From Pseudomonas fragi (GTDB taxonomy: Bacteria > Pseudomonadota > Gammaproteobacteria > Pseudomonadales > Pseudomonadaceae), in contig NZ_NQKQ01000022.1 in assembly GCF_002269505.1 (NCBI RefSeq), forward strand, positions 1 through 64,000: a stretch of DNA of 64,000 nucleotides, given 5' to 3'. A model generated the notes under the pieces. That model was not told where the DNA came from and did no database searches. It worked only from the letters and a program-made list of their open reading frames with translations. Shown piece after piece: positions 18,217 through 26,843 of the stretch. The translations under genes were made by a program, and so were the position numbers. The first letter of the stretch is position 1. Every line of letters starts with the position of its first letter.

Positions 18217-18253
18217 TGTAACGAAATCAGTCCACTGGAGCGTATTCGTACCG
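18217..18253 (-). promoter_or_regulatory. Distal tandem GcsR-type operators for cycA
   Basis: TGTAACGAAATCAGTCCA (18217-18234) and TGGAGCGTATTCGTACCG (18236-18253) start 19 bases apart and lie 136 bases from the cycA promoter. Step and distance are identical to the gcvH pair. The first fits the reported TGTAACG-N4-CGTTCCG GcsR pattern best. Nothing else stands out in 17983-18277. Confidence 0.7.
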
Positions 18254-18277
18254 TGGGCGGCCGAAAGTCTCTTTTAT

Positions 18278-18364
18278 TGTGGGAGCGGGCTTGCTCGCGA
18301 TGGCATCACCTCAAACGACCTGCAAGACCCCGTTGCCTGTATCGCGAGCAAGCCCGCTCCCACA
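18278..18364. repeat. REPIN-like palindrome, family B (87 bp)
   Basis: Starts TGTGGGAGCGGGCTTGCTCG and ends with its inverse, CGAGCAAGCCCGCTCCCACA. This is the well-known REP sequence of fluorescent pseudomonads. The length of 87 bp equals the copy at 60116-60202. It lies 11 bases beyond the end of dsbS. Confidence 0.9.
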
Positions 18365-18375
18365 GACGATGCGCC

Positions 18376-19701
18376 TCAAGCGCTCCTTTTCAACGGCATG
18401 CGCAATTCAACCCGCAAACCATCGGGCTGGCTGTCGAAGCTCAGTTCACAGCGACAACGCTCGACAATCGCCTGCACGATCGCCAGGCCCAAGCCACAGC
18501 CGTTGCTGTTGCCATTGCGCCAGAAGCGCTGGGTCATATGTTGCAGGGTTTCGGCGGGGATACCGGGGCCATGGTCGCGCACCTGGTATTTGACCTGTGA
18601 ACCGTCAACAGCCACGGTCAATTCCACCTGGGTGCCCGCCGGGGTATGGCGCAAGGCGTTGTCCAGCAAGTTGCGCAGCGCAGCGATGGCCAACACCGAC
18701 GGCACTGCAAGCACCGTGGCTGGCAGGTCGGGCGCAAAGTGCAGGCGGATACGTTCGCCCTCACCTGCTGCTGCATCGTGAACCGCCAAGTGTGCCACTT
18801 GCTCGGCCGAACAATTGACCCCGTCGTCAAACGACAGGCTGCCCTCGACCCGCGCCAGCAGCAGCAATTGCTCCAGGGTTCGGTGCAGGCGGTCGGCGCC
18901 CGCCTCGGCATGGGCCAGTGACTGTTCGCGAGCTTCGCCGTCGGTCATGCGCGCCACTTGCAGGTGGGTCTTGATCGCGGTCAGCGGGCTGCGCAGTTCG
19001 TGGGCCGCATCACCGGTAAGGCGCCGCTCACGCTCTATGGTCTTGGCGATACGGGCAAACAGCTGGTTCTGGGAATCGAGCAGCGGTTTCAGTTCGCCGG
19101 GCAACGGTGAAATGTGCAACGGCTGCAAGGAGTCGGCATCGCGGCGCATCAGGGCATCGCGCATGCGGTTGAGTGGCGCAAGCCCTTGGCCGATCCCCAG
19201 CCACAGCAGCAGCAAACAGACGATCAGCGCCATGCCCACCGGGACCGAAGCCGCCAGCAGCACCGACAGGTTCAAGGCCTCGCGCTCGACCTGGCGATCG
19301 GCCGTGGTGATGCGCACATCGCCACGGTCCAGGGTAAAGGTGCGCCAGGTAGCGCCATCGATGACCTGGTCATGAAAACCCGCCGCCTGGGATTGCATCG
19401 GCTGGTCCGGGTTGTTGTGGCTGCGGGCCAGAACCTCGCCGCGCAGCGAACTGACCTGGCAGGCCATACCGCCGGGGATGGTCAGTTGTTCGGCACTGAA
19501 ATGGGTGCCCTCGCCTTTGACCGGCAATTGCGGCAGTTGCTCCAGCAACCCGGCGACCATGCGAGCCGAGGCCACCAGGCGCTGGTCGAGGGAAAACATC
19601 ATCTGCTGACGCAGGTCGCTGAGCATCCAGGCCGCAGCCAGGGCCCAGACCAGCACAAACGCCGAGCCGATGGTCAGGCTCAAACGCAGGCGCAAGCTCA
19701 T
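18376..19701 (-). CDS. dsbS: Sensor histidine kinase, DsbS-like
   Basis: A 441-residue membrane kinase with two transmembrane segments (about 10-28 and 148-170) around a periplasmic sensor, then HAMP, the phospho-acceptor His234 in GDAAHELRSPLTAIK, and a C-terminal ATPase domain (N box LRNLLDNALRHT, G box GPGIP). The dsb neighbourhood matches PA2480/PA2479 of P. aeruginosa, reported as the copper-responsive DsbS/DsbR pair. The ATG shares a base with the dsbR stop. QseC/PmrB-type kinases look similar, so the name depends on context. Confidence 0.85.
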   Translation of the reverse strand: MSLRLRLSLTIGSAFVLVWALAAAWMLSDLRQQMMFSLDQRLVASARMVAGLLEQLPQLPVKGEGTHFSAEQLTIPGGMACQVSSLRGEVLARSHNNPDQPMQSQAAGFHDQVIDGATWRTFTLDRGDVRITTADRQVEREALNLSVLLAASVPVGMALIVCLLLLWLGIGQGLAPLNRMRDALMRRDADSLQPLHISPLPGELKPLLDSQNQLFARIAKTIERERRLTGDAAHELRSPLTAIKTHLQVARMTDGEAREQSLAHAEAGADRLHRTLEQLLLLARVEGSLSFDDGVNCSAEQVAHLAVHDAAAGEGERIRLHFAPDLPATVLAVPSVLAIAALRNLLDNALRHTPAGTQVELTVAVDGSQVKYQVRDHGPGIPAETLQHMTQRFWRNGNSNGCGLGLAIVQAIVERCRCELSFDSQPDGLRVELRMPLKRSA

Positions 19702-20381
19702 CAAGCTTGGGGCTCTGCGTCATCGGCCGGGCCCAGGCGATAGCCCAGGCCGCGCACAGTCTCGACGATGCTGTTGCCCAATTTGCGCCGCAGATGGTGG
19801 ATATGCACGTTCAGGGCATTGCTCTCCAGCTCATCGCCAAAGCCATAGATGCTGTCCTTGAGCTGCTCGCTGGACAAGACTCGGCCACGGTTATGCAGCA
19901 AGGCTTGCAGCAGCGCCTGCTCGCGGCGGGATAAATCGACCGGCTGGCCCGCCAGCAAGGTCACGCGGCTGCTGGGGTCGTAGCTCAGGCGGCCATGTTC
20001 GATCAGGTTGACGCTGCGCCCGGCCACCCGGCGCAGCAATGTATGCAGGCGGGCGGCGAGTTCGCGCAGATCGAAAGGTTTAAGCAGGTAGTCATCGGCA
20101 CCGGCCTGCAGGCCGTCGACACGGTCGGTGACCGAGTCACGGGCGGTGAGGATCAGCACCGGCAGTTCAAGGCCTTGCTGACGCAACTGCTGCAGCAGCT
20201 TGAGGCCATCTTCGTCGGGCAGGCCCAGGTCGAGCACCATCACATCGAACTCGGCAGCCTTGAGCATGGCCCGTGCTGCACCGGCACTGGCGACATGCTC
20301 GACCGTCAGGCCCTGGGCCGTCAGCCCGGCCTTGATGCCGCTGGCAATCAGTTCGTCGTCTTCGCAAACCAGTACATGCAT
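19701..20381 (-). CDS. dsbR: OmpR-family response regulator, DsbR-like
   Basis: A 226-residue regulator. The receiver domain has the acidic pair ED(7-9), phospho-acceptor Asp51 (MVLDLGLPDEDG) and the KPFD lysine. The C-terminus is a winged helix of the OmpR/PhoB type (NVHIHHLRRKLG). It is co-transcribed with dsbS. It is predicted to control dsbD2-dsbE2-dsbG, whose promoter region carries an ATTAAC-ACTCG-GTTAAT dyad. The divergent arrangement with dsb genes is as in P. aeruginosa, except that one extra gene lies between. Confidence 0.85.
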   Translation of the reverse strand: MHVLVCEDDELIASGIKAGLTAQGLTVEHVASAGAARAMLKAAEFDVMVLDLGLPDEDGLKLLQQLRQQGLELPVLILTARDSVTDRVDGLQAGADDYLLKPFDLRELAARLHTLLRRVAGRSVNLIEHGRLSYDPSSRVTLLAGQPVDLSRREQALLQALLHNRGRVLSSEQLKDSIYGFGDELESNALNVHIHHLRRKLGNSIVETVRGLGYRLGPADDAEPQA

Positions 20382-20559
20382 GCTGATACCCGCGTAAATG
20401 AGCCGATTAAAAAGCGGTGGGATTAAGGGCGGATTATGCCGTGTAGCCAGACATCATGCCCCCCTGAATACGCGATCTGGCGTTACATATGTAGTGCACA
20501 GTACTGCAGATCCCTCCCTACCCTGAGCGCCTGTCCATCCACACGCAAAAGGAACTTGT

Positions 20560-21612
20560 ATGCTGGCATTCACTGATGAATTTTCCTGGCTCTTCGAAGG
20601 GCTGAGTACCTATACCACGCTCCATGAAAAAGGCATGCGCCTGTATGACCTTGGCGCGTTCAAATACGCGCAGCAATTCCTGCAATTGCCTGCGGCCGTT
20701 GGCGACGCCGAGGCTCAATTTGCTCTGGCCAGTATCATTGAACGTGACCCGTCCGAAACCCTGTCCACAATAGCGCCCCTCAAGCAGGCGCTGGCGCAGG
20801 CTGAAACCATCAGCCTGCCTGAAGATGTCAGGGCTACTTACATCCAGCAGGTGGGCCAACAAATCAGCGACATTGAAAACGCGTTCAAGGCCCGATATCT
20901 GGCGCTTTACCAGGCAGCAGCCGAACAAGGTCATATTGACGCAATGCTGCGCCTGGGAGGCGATGAGTGGGCCGAGAAGGTGCGCCTTCAACTGGCTCCC
21001 GGCGTGCAGAGCAACGAGAGTGAAGCGCTGCTGAACATGTACGCATTGACCAGGGAGCTGGAGTGGCTGAAAAAGGCATCAGGCGCCGGGAATGCAGTAG
21101 CCCACTATTTATTGGCCCTGCGCTATAACGAGAATCCTGAACTTTACGTCCCGGCTCACATCAATTTATCGCTCGAAACCCACATCGACGCGGTCTTGCG
21201 CAGCGCTGTCATCGGGGGTTACCCGCCCGCGATGTACTGGTACGCCAACCGTCTCAAACTGCGTGGCAACTTTATTTTTATCCAGCACCTGCGGATCGAT
21301 GAAGCAAAAGCCGGCAGCATTGATGCTGTTGCTCGCTACGGCCTGGCACTTTCCGGCTTTTACAGCGATGAGCAATACAACGATACCGATAGCGGATTTG
21401 ATGCCGATTATGTCAAAGGCTATGGATTACTTTGGCTCGTCAACCAGGTGAAAGGTCGAGAATCAGCGCCAGTTGATTTTAAAAATATCCTGGCCCAACT
21501 GGAGCGCGAACTCACACAGGTACAAATCAACGAAGGCATAAATTGGGCCCGGTACTGGCGCGAACAATACCCGCTGCTATCCGAGTTCCGCTTGCGCGCC
21601 TGTTTACGCTGA
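20560..21612 (+). CDS. Sel1-like repeat protein, function unknown
   Basis: A 350-residue protein with helical Sel1/TPR-like units (LGAFKYAQQFLQLPAAVGDAEAQFALA, AAEQGHIDAMLRLG, ASGAGNAVAHYLLALRY, SIDAVARYGLAL). No signal peptide or membrane segment is evident, so it is probably a cytoplasmic protein-interaction scaffold. The ATG has a good AAGGAAC ribosome site. It stands between dsbR and dsbD, a position with no such gene in P. aeruginosa, and seems less GC-rich than its neighbours, which suggests later insertion. No specific function can be assigned. Confidence 0.75.
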   Translation: MLAFTDEFSWLFEGLSTYTTLHEKGMRLYDLGAFKYAQQFLQLPAAVGDAEAQFALASIIERDPSETLSTIAPLKQALAQAETISLPEDVRATYIQQVGQQISDIENAFKARYLALYQAAAEQGHIDAMLRLGGDEWAEKVRLQLAPGVQSNESEALLNMYALTRELEWLKKASGAGNAVAHYLLALRYNENPELYVPAHINLSLETHIDAVLRSAVIGGYPPAMYWYANRLKLRGNFIFIQHLRIDEAKAGSIDAVARYGLALSGFYSDEQYNDTDSGFDADYVKGYGLLWLVNQVKGRESAPVDFKNILAQLERELTQVQINEGINWARYWREQYPLLSEFRLRACLR

Positions 21613-21639
21613 CCCTGCAACAACCTCGGCCGACCAAGC

Positions 21640-21656
21640 ATTAACACTCGGTTAAT
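21640..21656. promoter_or_regulatory. Candidate DsbR operator before dsbD
   Basis: ATTAAC-ACTCG-GTTAAT is a perfect 6-bp inverted repeat 49 bases upstream of dsbD. Paired TTAA elements spaced by about a helical turn are typical binding sites of the PmrA/QseB class of response regulators. Assignment to DsbR is inferred from gene context. Confidence 0.45.
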
Positions 21657-21704
21657 CGATACCCGCCAAGGTGTGCTCTATCTGTAAACACCAAGGTCTG
21701 GCGC

Positions 21705-23447
21705 ATGTCTCGTTTGTTTATCTTTTTCCTGCTGATGGTCACGGGTTTTAGCCAGGCTTATGCCAGCGAAGACCCGTTTTCACAAAAAGACGACTTTTTG
21801 CCGGTCTCCAAGGCGTTTGCACTGAGTGTCGAGCCATTGCCCTCCGGCGAAACCCGCCTGCAGTGGAAAATAGCCGACACCTACTATCTGTATCAAAAAC
21901 GCTTCAAGTTTGACGGCCTCGACGCCGCGCACACACCTGTTCTGCCACAAGGGCTGGAACACAGCGATGAGTTTTTTGGTGCCACCCAGGTTTATCGCGA
22001 CAGCGTCGCAATTGTGATCCCGGCGGGAGCCAGCGGTCAGGTCAAGGTCAGTTGGCAAGGCTGCGCCGATGCCGGCCTGTGCTACCCGCCACAAAGCCAG
22101 ACTGTCGATTTGGGCGGCACCTTGGCAGCTCCCGTGCAGGGTCAGGCCCAGGACCAGTCACTGGCGAGCACCTTGCAACAGCGTTCATTGGGCTGGAGCC
22201 TGCTGCTGTTCTTCGGCTTGGGCCTGCTGCTGGCCTTTACGCCCTGCTCGCTGCCCATGCTGCCGATTCTGGCCGGGCTGGTAGTGGGTAGCGGAGCCAC
22301 GGCCGGACGCGGTTTTGCCGTGGCCGGCAGTTATGTGATCAGCATGGCACTGGTCTATGCCGGGCTGGGCGTACTGGCAGCCTTGCTGGGCGCCAACTTG
22401 CAGGCGCTGCTGCAACAACCCTGGTTGTTGGGCAGCTTTGCTGCATTGTTCGTGGTCCTGGCACTGCCGATGTTCGGTTTTTTTGAACTGCAATTGCCCG
22501 CCGGCCTGCGTGATCGCCTGGAAACAGCCGGGCGCGGCCGCAAAGGCGGCAGCCTGCTGGGTGCAGGCATTTTGGGTGCCCTCTCCGGCCTGCTGGTAGG
22601 CCCGTGCATGACCGCGCCGCTGGCCGGTGCGCTGCTGTATATCGCGCAAAGCGGCAACGCGGTGGAAGGCGGGCTGGTGTTGTTTGTGATGGGCCTGGGC
22701 ATCGGCGTACCGCTGTTGCTGCTGGTCACCGTGGGCAGTCGTTTCCTGCCCAAGCCCGGCGCGTGGATGAACCTGATGAAGGGCCTGTTCGGCTTCCTGT
22801 TCCTGGGCACTGCGCTACTGCTGGTGCGCCCGGTGCTCGACGAATCCCTTTGGGTCGGCTTGTGGGGTGCGCTGCTGATTGTTCTGGCATATAGCCTGTG
22901 GCAACAGGAACAGGCATTCCTTCGCGCCAGACCACTGTTCAGCCCGCTGAGCCTGCTCGCAGGCCTGTGGGGCAGCCTGTTGCTGGTGGGCGCCGCCGGG
23001 GGCGGCACCGACCTCTGGCAACCGTTGCAGGTGTATACCGCCAACACGGTGGCCGGCAGCACGATAAGCACCGCCCATGACGCCTTTGTCACCATCAAGG
23101 ACCCGGCCAGCCTGGACCGCGAACTGGCTAGCGCCAAGGCTGAAGGCCAGTGGGTGATGCTCGATTATTACGCTGACTGGTGCGTGTCGTGCAAGGTCAT
23201 GGAGAAACAGGTATTTGCCAAACCCCAGGTGATGGATGCCTTGCAAGGCGTGCGCCTGTTGCGTCTTGACGTAACCGCCGATAATGTCGCCAGCCGCGAG
23301 CTGCTCAGCCGCTATCAAGTCCCCGGCCCGCCCAGTTTCGTCTGGATCGGCCCCAATGGCGTTGAGCGTCGCGGGCAACGCATCACTGGCGAAGTCAACG
23401 CCCAGACCTTTTTGAATAACTGGAACGCCACTCGGGAACTCCTCTAA
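21705..23447 (+). CDS. dsbD: Thiol:disulfide interchange protein DsbD (DsbD2)
   Basis: A 580-residue inner-membrane protein that carries electrons from cytoplasmic thioredoxin to periplasmic partners. It has a signal peptide, then an N-terminal periplasmic domain with the redox pair in CADAGLCYPP. An eight-helix core with cysteines FTPCSLPM and VGPCMTAPL follows, and the C-terminal thioredoxin domain has DWCVSCK. All six functional cysteines are present. It starts a tight operon with dsbE2 (0-base gap) and dsbG. By synteny it is dsbD2, probably involved in copper or oxidative thiol stress. Confidence 0.93.
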   Translation: MSRLFIFFLLMVTGFSQAYASEDPFSQKDDFLPVSKAFALSVEPLPSGETRLQWKIADTYYLYQKRFKFDGLDAAHTPVLPQGLEHSDEFFGATQVYRDSVAIVIPAGASGQVKVSWQGCADAGLCYPPQSQTVDLGGTLAAPVQGQAQDQSLASTLQQRSLGWSLLLFFGLGLLLAFTPCSLPMLPILAGLVVGSGATAGRGFAVAGSYVISMALVYAGLGVLAALLGANLQALLQQPWLLGSFAALFVVLALPMFGFFELQLPAGLRDRLETAGRGRKGGSLLGAGILGALSGLLVGPCMTAPLAGALLYIAQSGNAVEGGLVLFVMGLGIGVPLLLLVTVGSRFLPKPGAWMNLMKGLFGFLFLGTALLLVRPVLDESLWVGLWGALLIVLAYSLWQQEQAFLRARPLFSPLSLLAGLWGSLLLVGAAGGGTDLWQPLQVYTANTVAGSTISTAHDAFVTIKDPASLDRELASAKAEGQWVMLDYYADWCVSCKVMEKQVFAKPQVMDALQGVRLLRLDVTADNVASRELLSRYQVPGPPSFVWIGPNGVERRGQRITGEVNAQTFLNNWNATRELL

Positions 23448-24320
23448 ATGCTCACCCTGACCATCGGTTCGTTTGCGCTGGCCATCAACCACTTGCTGCT
23501 GATCCTGGCCCTTGCCCTGGCGACACTGGTGGGGTGGCGTGTGGCCAAACGCGGTGGCGAAAACCCCGAATCCGTGCTGTTCAGCCTGTTTTTACTAGGT
23601 TTACTCAGCGCACGCATCGGCTTTGTACTCAGCTACTGGCGCTACTTCAAGGACGACCCGCTGCAAATGCTCGACCTGCGCGATGGCGGTTTTTTGTTGT
23701 GGCCGGGGCTGCTGGCAGTGCTGGTCGGTGCGCTCATCTGGGGCTGGCGCCGCGCCGGCCTGCGCCGCCCTTTGGGCTGGGGGCTGGCCAGCGGGCTGGC
23801 GTTCTGGCTGCTGGCCAGCCTGTCATCAAGCCTCTACGAAAAAGGCACGCGCCTGCCCGAATTGGTGTTGCGCAATGCCAACGGCGAGTCGGTGCAGTTG
23901 AGCAGCTATCAGGGCGGCCCGCTGGTGATCAACCTGTGGGCCACATGGTGCCCGCCGTGCCGGCGCGAAATGCCGGTCCTGCAAGACGCCCAGCATCAAC
24001 ATCAAAACGTGACTTTCTTGTTCGTCAATCAGGGCGAGAGCATGCAGAGCGTCAGCACCTTCCTTGAAACCCAGGGTCTGAACCTGAGCAACGTGCTGTT
24101 CGACAGCGGCGGCCAGTTGGCACAAAAAGTCGGCTCGATGGCCCTGCCGACTACCCTGTTCTACAGCGCTGATGGTCGTCTTCTGGGCAGTCATCTGGGC
24201 GAGCTGTCAAAAGCCAGCCTGGCTCGGGCCATGGAGCCCTTCAATCTGAACAATTCAATGTCGGCCCAACAGGTCGACCCTGCAAGGAATGAGCAAAAAT
24301 GTTTAACCGCAAACTGCTGA
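23448..24320 (+). CDS. dsbE2: TlpA/DsbE2-like thioredoxin with a membrane N-terminal domain
   Basis: A 290-residue two-part protein. Residues 1 to about 125 form three or four membrane helices resembling prolipoprotein diacylglyceryl transferase (Lgt) but without its catalytic motifs. Residues about 130-275 are a TlpA-type periplasmic thioredoxin with active site WCPPC (NLWATWCPPCRREMP). It receives electrons from DsbD and reduces periplasmic disulfides. Its start abuts the dsbD stop and its end overlaps dsbG by 22 bases. The P. aeruginosa counterpart is PA2477. Confidence 0.85.
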   Translation: MLTLTIGSFALAINHLLLILALALATLVGWRVAKRGGENPESVLFSLFLLGLLSARIGFVLSYWRYFKDDPLQMLDLRDGGFLLWPGLLAVLVGALIWGWRRAGLRRPLGWGLASGLAFWLLASLSSSLYEKGTRLPELVLRNANGESVQLSSYQGGPLVINLWATWCPPCRREMPVLQDAQHQHQNVTFLFVNQGESMQSVSTFLETQGLNLSNVLFDSGGQLAQKVGSMALPTTLFYSADGRLLGSHLGELSKASLARAMEPFNLNNSMSAQQVDPARNEQKCLTANC

Positions 24321-25072
24321 CCCTGAGCATGGCCACCCTGCTGGGTGCTGCACTCCTGCAATCACCTGTGCTGCAGGCAGAAGAGCTGCCGCCGGCGATC
24401 AAGAAGATTGAAGCCAAGGGCGCAAAAATCATTGGCAGCTTTGATGCTCCCGGCGGCTTGCGTGGCTATGCCGCCCAGTACCAGAACCGTGGCATGGCGC
24501 TGTACCTGACCCCGGACGGAAACGTTTTGGTGGGTAATTTGTATGATGCCGACGGCAAAGACCTGAGCCTGGCGCCGCTGCAAAAGCTGGTCTACGAGCC
24601 GATGGCCAAGCAGGTATGGGGCGAAATGGAGAAAAGCAACTGGATCGCCGACGGCAAATCTGATGCGCCGCGCATCGTGTACCTGTTCAGTGACCCGAAC
24701 TGCCCCTACTGCAACATGTTCTGGGAACAGGCCCGTCCTTGGGTTGACTCGGGCAAGGTGCAATTACGCCACATCATGGTGGGCATCATCCGCGAGGACA
24801 GTCCGGCCAAATCGGCCGCCCTGCTCGCAGCCAAAGACCCGCAGCAAGCCCTGCACGAACACGAGAAAGCCGGCAAGGCCAGTACCCTCAAGCCCCTGGC
24901 CAAAATTCCGGCTGATGTTCAGGCCAAGCTCGATGCCAATGCAAAGTTGATGGAAGAGCTGGACGTGGCAGCCACCCCGGCCATTTTCTACCAGGACGCT
25001 CAAGGCAACCTGCAACAGCAGCAAGGCGCACCGTCGCCAGACAAACTGGTGCAGATTCTGGGACCTAAGTAA
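24299..25072 (+). CDS. dsbG: Thiol:disulfide interchange protein DsbG
   Basis: A 257-residue periplasmic DsbC/DsbG-family protein. The signal peptide (to ...VLQAEE) is followed by the dimerisation domain and a thioredoxin fold with active site CPYC in SDPNCPYCNMFWEQ. The cis-proline loop AATPAIFY is also present. It repairs or protects cysteines in the periplasm and is kept reduced by DsbD. The start overlaps the dsbE2 end by 22 bases. A GC-rich hairpin follows at 25078. Confidence 0.93.
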   Translation: MFNRKLLTLSMATLLGAALLQSPVLQAEELPPAIKKIEAKGAKIIGSFDAPGGLRGYAAQYQNRGMALYLTPDGNVLVGNLYDADGKDLSLAPLQKLVYEPMAKQVWGEMEKSNWIADGKSDAPRIVYLFSDPNCPYCNMFWEQARPWVDSGKVQLRHIMVGIIREDSPAKSAALLAAKDPQQALHEHEKAGKASTLKPLAKIPADVQAKLDANAKLMEELDVAATPAIFYQDAQGNLQQQQGAPSPDKLVQILGPK

Positions 25073-25077
25073 AACCT

Positions 25078-25115
25078 GCGGGCTGCGATCGCGCTACAAA
25101 CCGTTCGCAGCCCGC
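25078..25115. terminator. Hairpin after dsbG
   Basis: GCGGGCTGCGA pairs with TCGCAGCCCGC (11 bp) across a 16-base loop, six bases after the dsbG stop. There is no T-run. It resembles the inner part of family A REP elements and probably marks the end of the dsb operon. Confidence 0.55.
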
Positions 25116-25181
25116 GCCGATGCTGGCGTGAGCCATGTCTCAGTCTGCCTTTTCGCACGCTATTAATTCTGTTTCTCAATT

Positions 25182-25200
25182 GACAATCATTATCATTAAG
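25182..25200. promoter_or_regulatory. Fur box upstream of pvdS
   Basis: GACAATCATTATCATTAAG matches the 19-bp Fur consensus GATAATGATAATCATTATC at 14 positions. It lies 76 bases upstream of the pvdS ATG. Repression by Fe-Fur in iron-rich cells is the known control of pvdS. Confidence 0.85.
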
Positions 25201-25276
25201 CCTAGCTTGTGAACAGCTGTGTAGGACGCCTCCCACGAAGAGGTCCTCACTCACTCATTCGCAGCAGGTGATCTCC

Positions 25277-25825
25277 ATGACGGAACAAATGTCCACAGGC
25301 AAGTGCGACTCACCCCTACTTCAAGCCTTTGTTGATAACCGACTGGTTCTGGTCAAAATCGCAGCCCGTATCACTGGCTGTCGATACCGGGCAGAAGATG
25401 TCGTGCAGGATGCGTTTTTCCGTTTGCAGTCCGCGCCGCAAATTACCTCATCGTTCAAGGCACAACTCAGCTACCTGTTCCAGATCGTGCGTAACCTGGC
25501 AATCGACCATTACCGCAAGCAGGCGCTGGAGCAAAAATACTCCGGCACCGAAGAAGAAGGCATGAACGTAGTGATCCATGGCGCCTCTCCGGAAACCTCG
25601 CTGATCAATTTCTCGACTCTGGAACATATCGCGGTAGCACTCACCGAGCTGCCAAGCCGTACCCGTTATGCCTTCGAAATGTACCGCCTGCACGGCGTGC
25701 AGCAAAAGGACATTGCCAAGGAACTGGGCGTATCGCCTACCCTGGTCAACTTCATGATCCGCGATGCCCTGATCCATTGCCGCGCAGTGTCAGGTACCCA
25801 CGCTGATACCTACGCACGACGTTGA
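25277..25825 (+). CDS. pvdS: ECF sigma factor PvdS (iron starvation)
   Basis: A 182-residue ECF sigma factor almost identical in its core to P. aeruginosa PvdS (LLQAFVDNR, VKIAARITGC, SFKAQLSYLFQIVRNL, KELGVSPTLVNFMIRD). It directs RNA polymerase to TAAAT-N16-CGT promoters, one of which precedes the siderophore-interacting gene here. The ATG at 25277 has AGGTG upstream; an in-frame GTG three codons earlier is less likely. A Fur box precedes it. It normally neighbours pvdG/pvdL, but here its neighbours are dsbG and an unrelated solute-binding gene. Confidence 0.95.
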   Translation: MTEQMSTGKCDSPLLQAFVDNRLVLVKIAARITGCRYRAEDVVQDAFFRLQSAPQITSSFKAQLSYLFQIVRNLAIDHYRKQALEQKYSGTEEEGMNVVIHGASPETSLINFSTLEHIAVALTELPSRTRYAFEMYRLHGVQQKDIAKELGVSPTLVNFMIRDALIHCRAVSGTHADTYARR

Positions 25826-25866
25826 TACAACCGTAGCAGCTACCGACCTGCTACAAGGCTTCCCTC

Positions 25867-26658
25867 CTACATCTCAACCACAGCAATTTTGTAAGGTGCA
25901 AAAATCGCCTGCAACTGGCCGTTGTCGCGCAGTTTTTGCATCATTTGAGCAAACTGCTGACTCTGGATCGGTGCTTGCGGGCGCAAAAGCGCGAAATGCC
26001 GATAAGTCTGGTCGATACGCTCGGACACCATGACCCGGTCCTTGATCTGCGGGTCGCAGCCCAACATGTCGATCAGGTTGGAACGTGTCATCAAGGCAAT
26101 ATCCGCCCGCCCCCTCAAGACCATCAATAAATTGCTTTCGTGGGAGTAGGTCAGGGTTGCGCCGAAGCTCTCGGTGAGAAACTTCGGCGAGGCGTTGAAC
26201 CCGGCAAAGGCATAGTGATAGCCGCTATACAGGGCGAGGCGCTTGCCCTTGAGGTCTTCAAAATAGCCTTGTTCACGGTCCGGATGCTGCCGAGCAACAA
26301 ACACTTCAGCGTCTTCCAGGCCCATATCAACTGCAACATAGGGGAACGCCTGCCAGCCCCAGGCCGGGTTCTCGAACATTAACATGTCCACCCGCCCGCG
26401 CTCGAAGTCACGCACGCGCCGCGCAATGGAACTGGGTACCAGGACAAAACGGAAGTCGCCTTGCAACTGGTTGAGGGCTGCGAGCAATTGCGACAACAGG
26501 CCCGCGTCGGTGCCGCGCTCGGGACGTACGATGTAAGGCGGGAAGTGCGCAGCTCCAACCCTGATTTCCTGAGCGGCCCAAACCGGTGTCAGCCAGCCCA
26601 TTCCCAGGGTCAGCAACAGGCTGTGGGCCAACTGAATTGGCGAACACTTCAAAACCAT
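25867..26658 (-). CDS. Periplasmic solute-binding protein (family 3-like)
   Basis: A 263-residue exported protein with signal peptide (hydrophobic core LLLTLGMGWLTPVWAA). The bacterial extracellular solute-binding family 3 fold begins EIRVGAAHFPPYI and continues with a GRVDMLMFENPAW ligand-side segment. No ABC permease or ATPase genes adjoin it, so it may be an orphan binder or a sensor accessory; the ligand is unknown. The chosen ATG has AGGTG upstream. It is convergent with pvdS, 41 bases apart. Confidence 0.8.
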   Translation of the reverse strand: MVLKCSPIQLAHSLLLTLGMGWLTPVWAAQEIRVGAAHFPPYIVRPERGTDAGLLSQLLAALNQLQGDFRFVLVPSSIARRVRDFERGRVDMLMFENPAWGWQAFPYVAVDMGLEDAEVFVARQHPDREQGYFEDLKGKRLALYSGYHYAFAGFNASPKFLTESFGATLTYSHESNLLMVLRGRADIALMTRSNLIDMLGCDPQIKDRVMVSERIDQTYRHFALLRPQAPIQSQQFAQMMQKLRDNGQLQAIFAPYKIAVVEM

Positions 26659-26843
26659 ACACACCTGACGCCGCCCATGGCTGGAACTTATTGATCGACA
26701 CACGACCTGAGATCGAGCACGTACACCATTAAAGCGCCTATAGACTAGCAAGTGCTCGACTGGCCCACTACAAAATAAGCGCCGGACTCAGTGTTTTAGC
26801 TACGCTCCAACTTCAACGCCGATGCTGTTAAAGGAAGCTGCAC

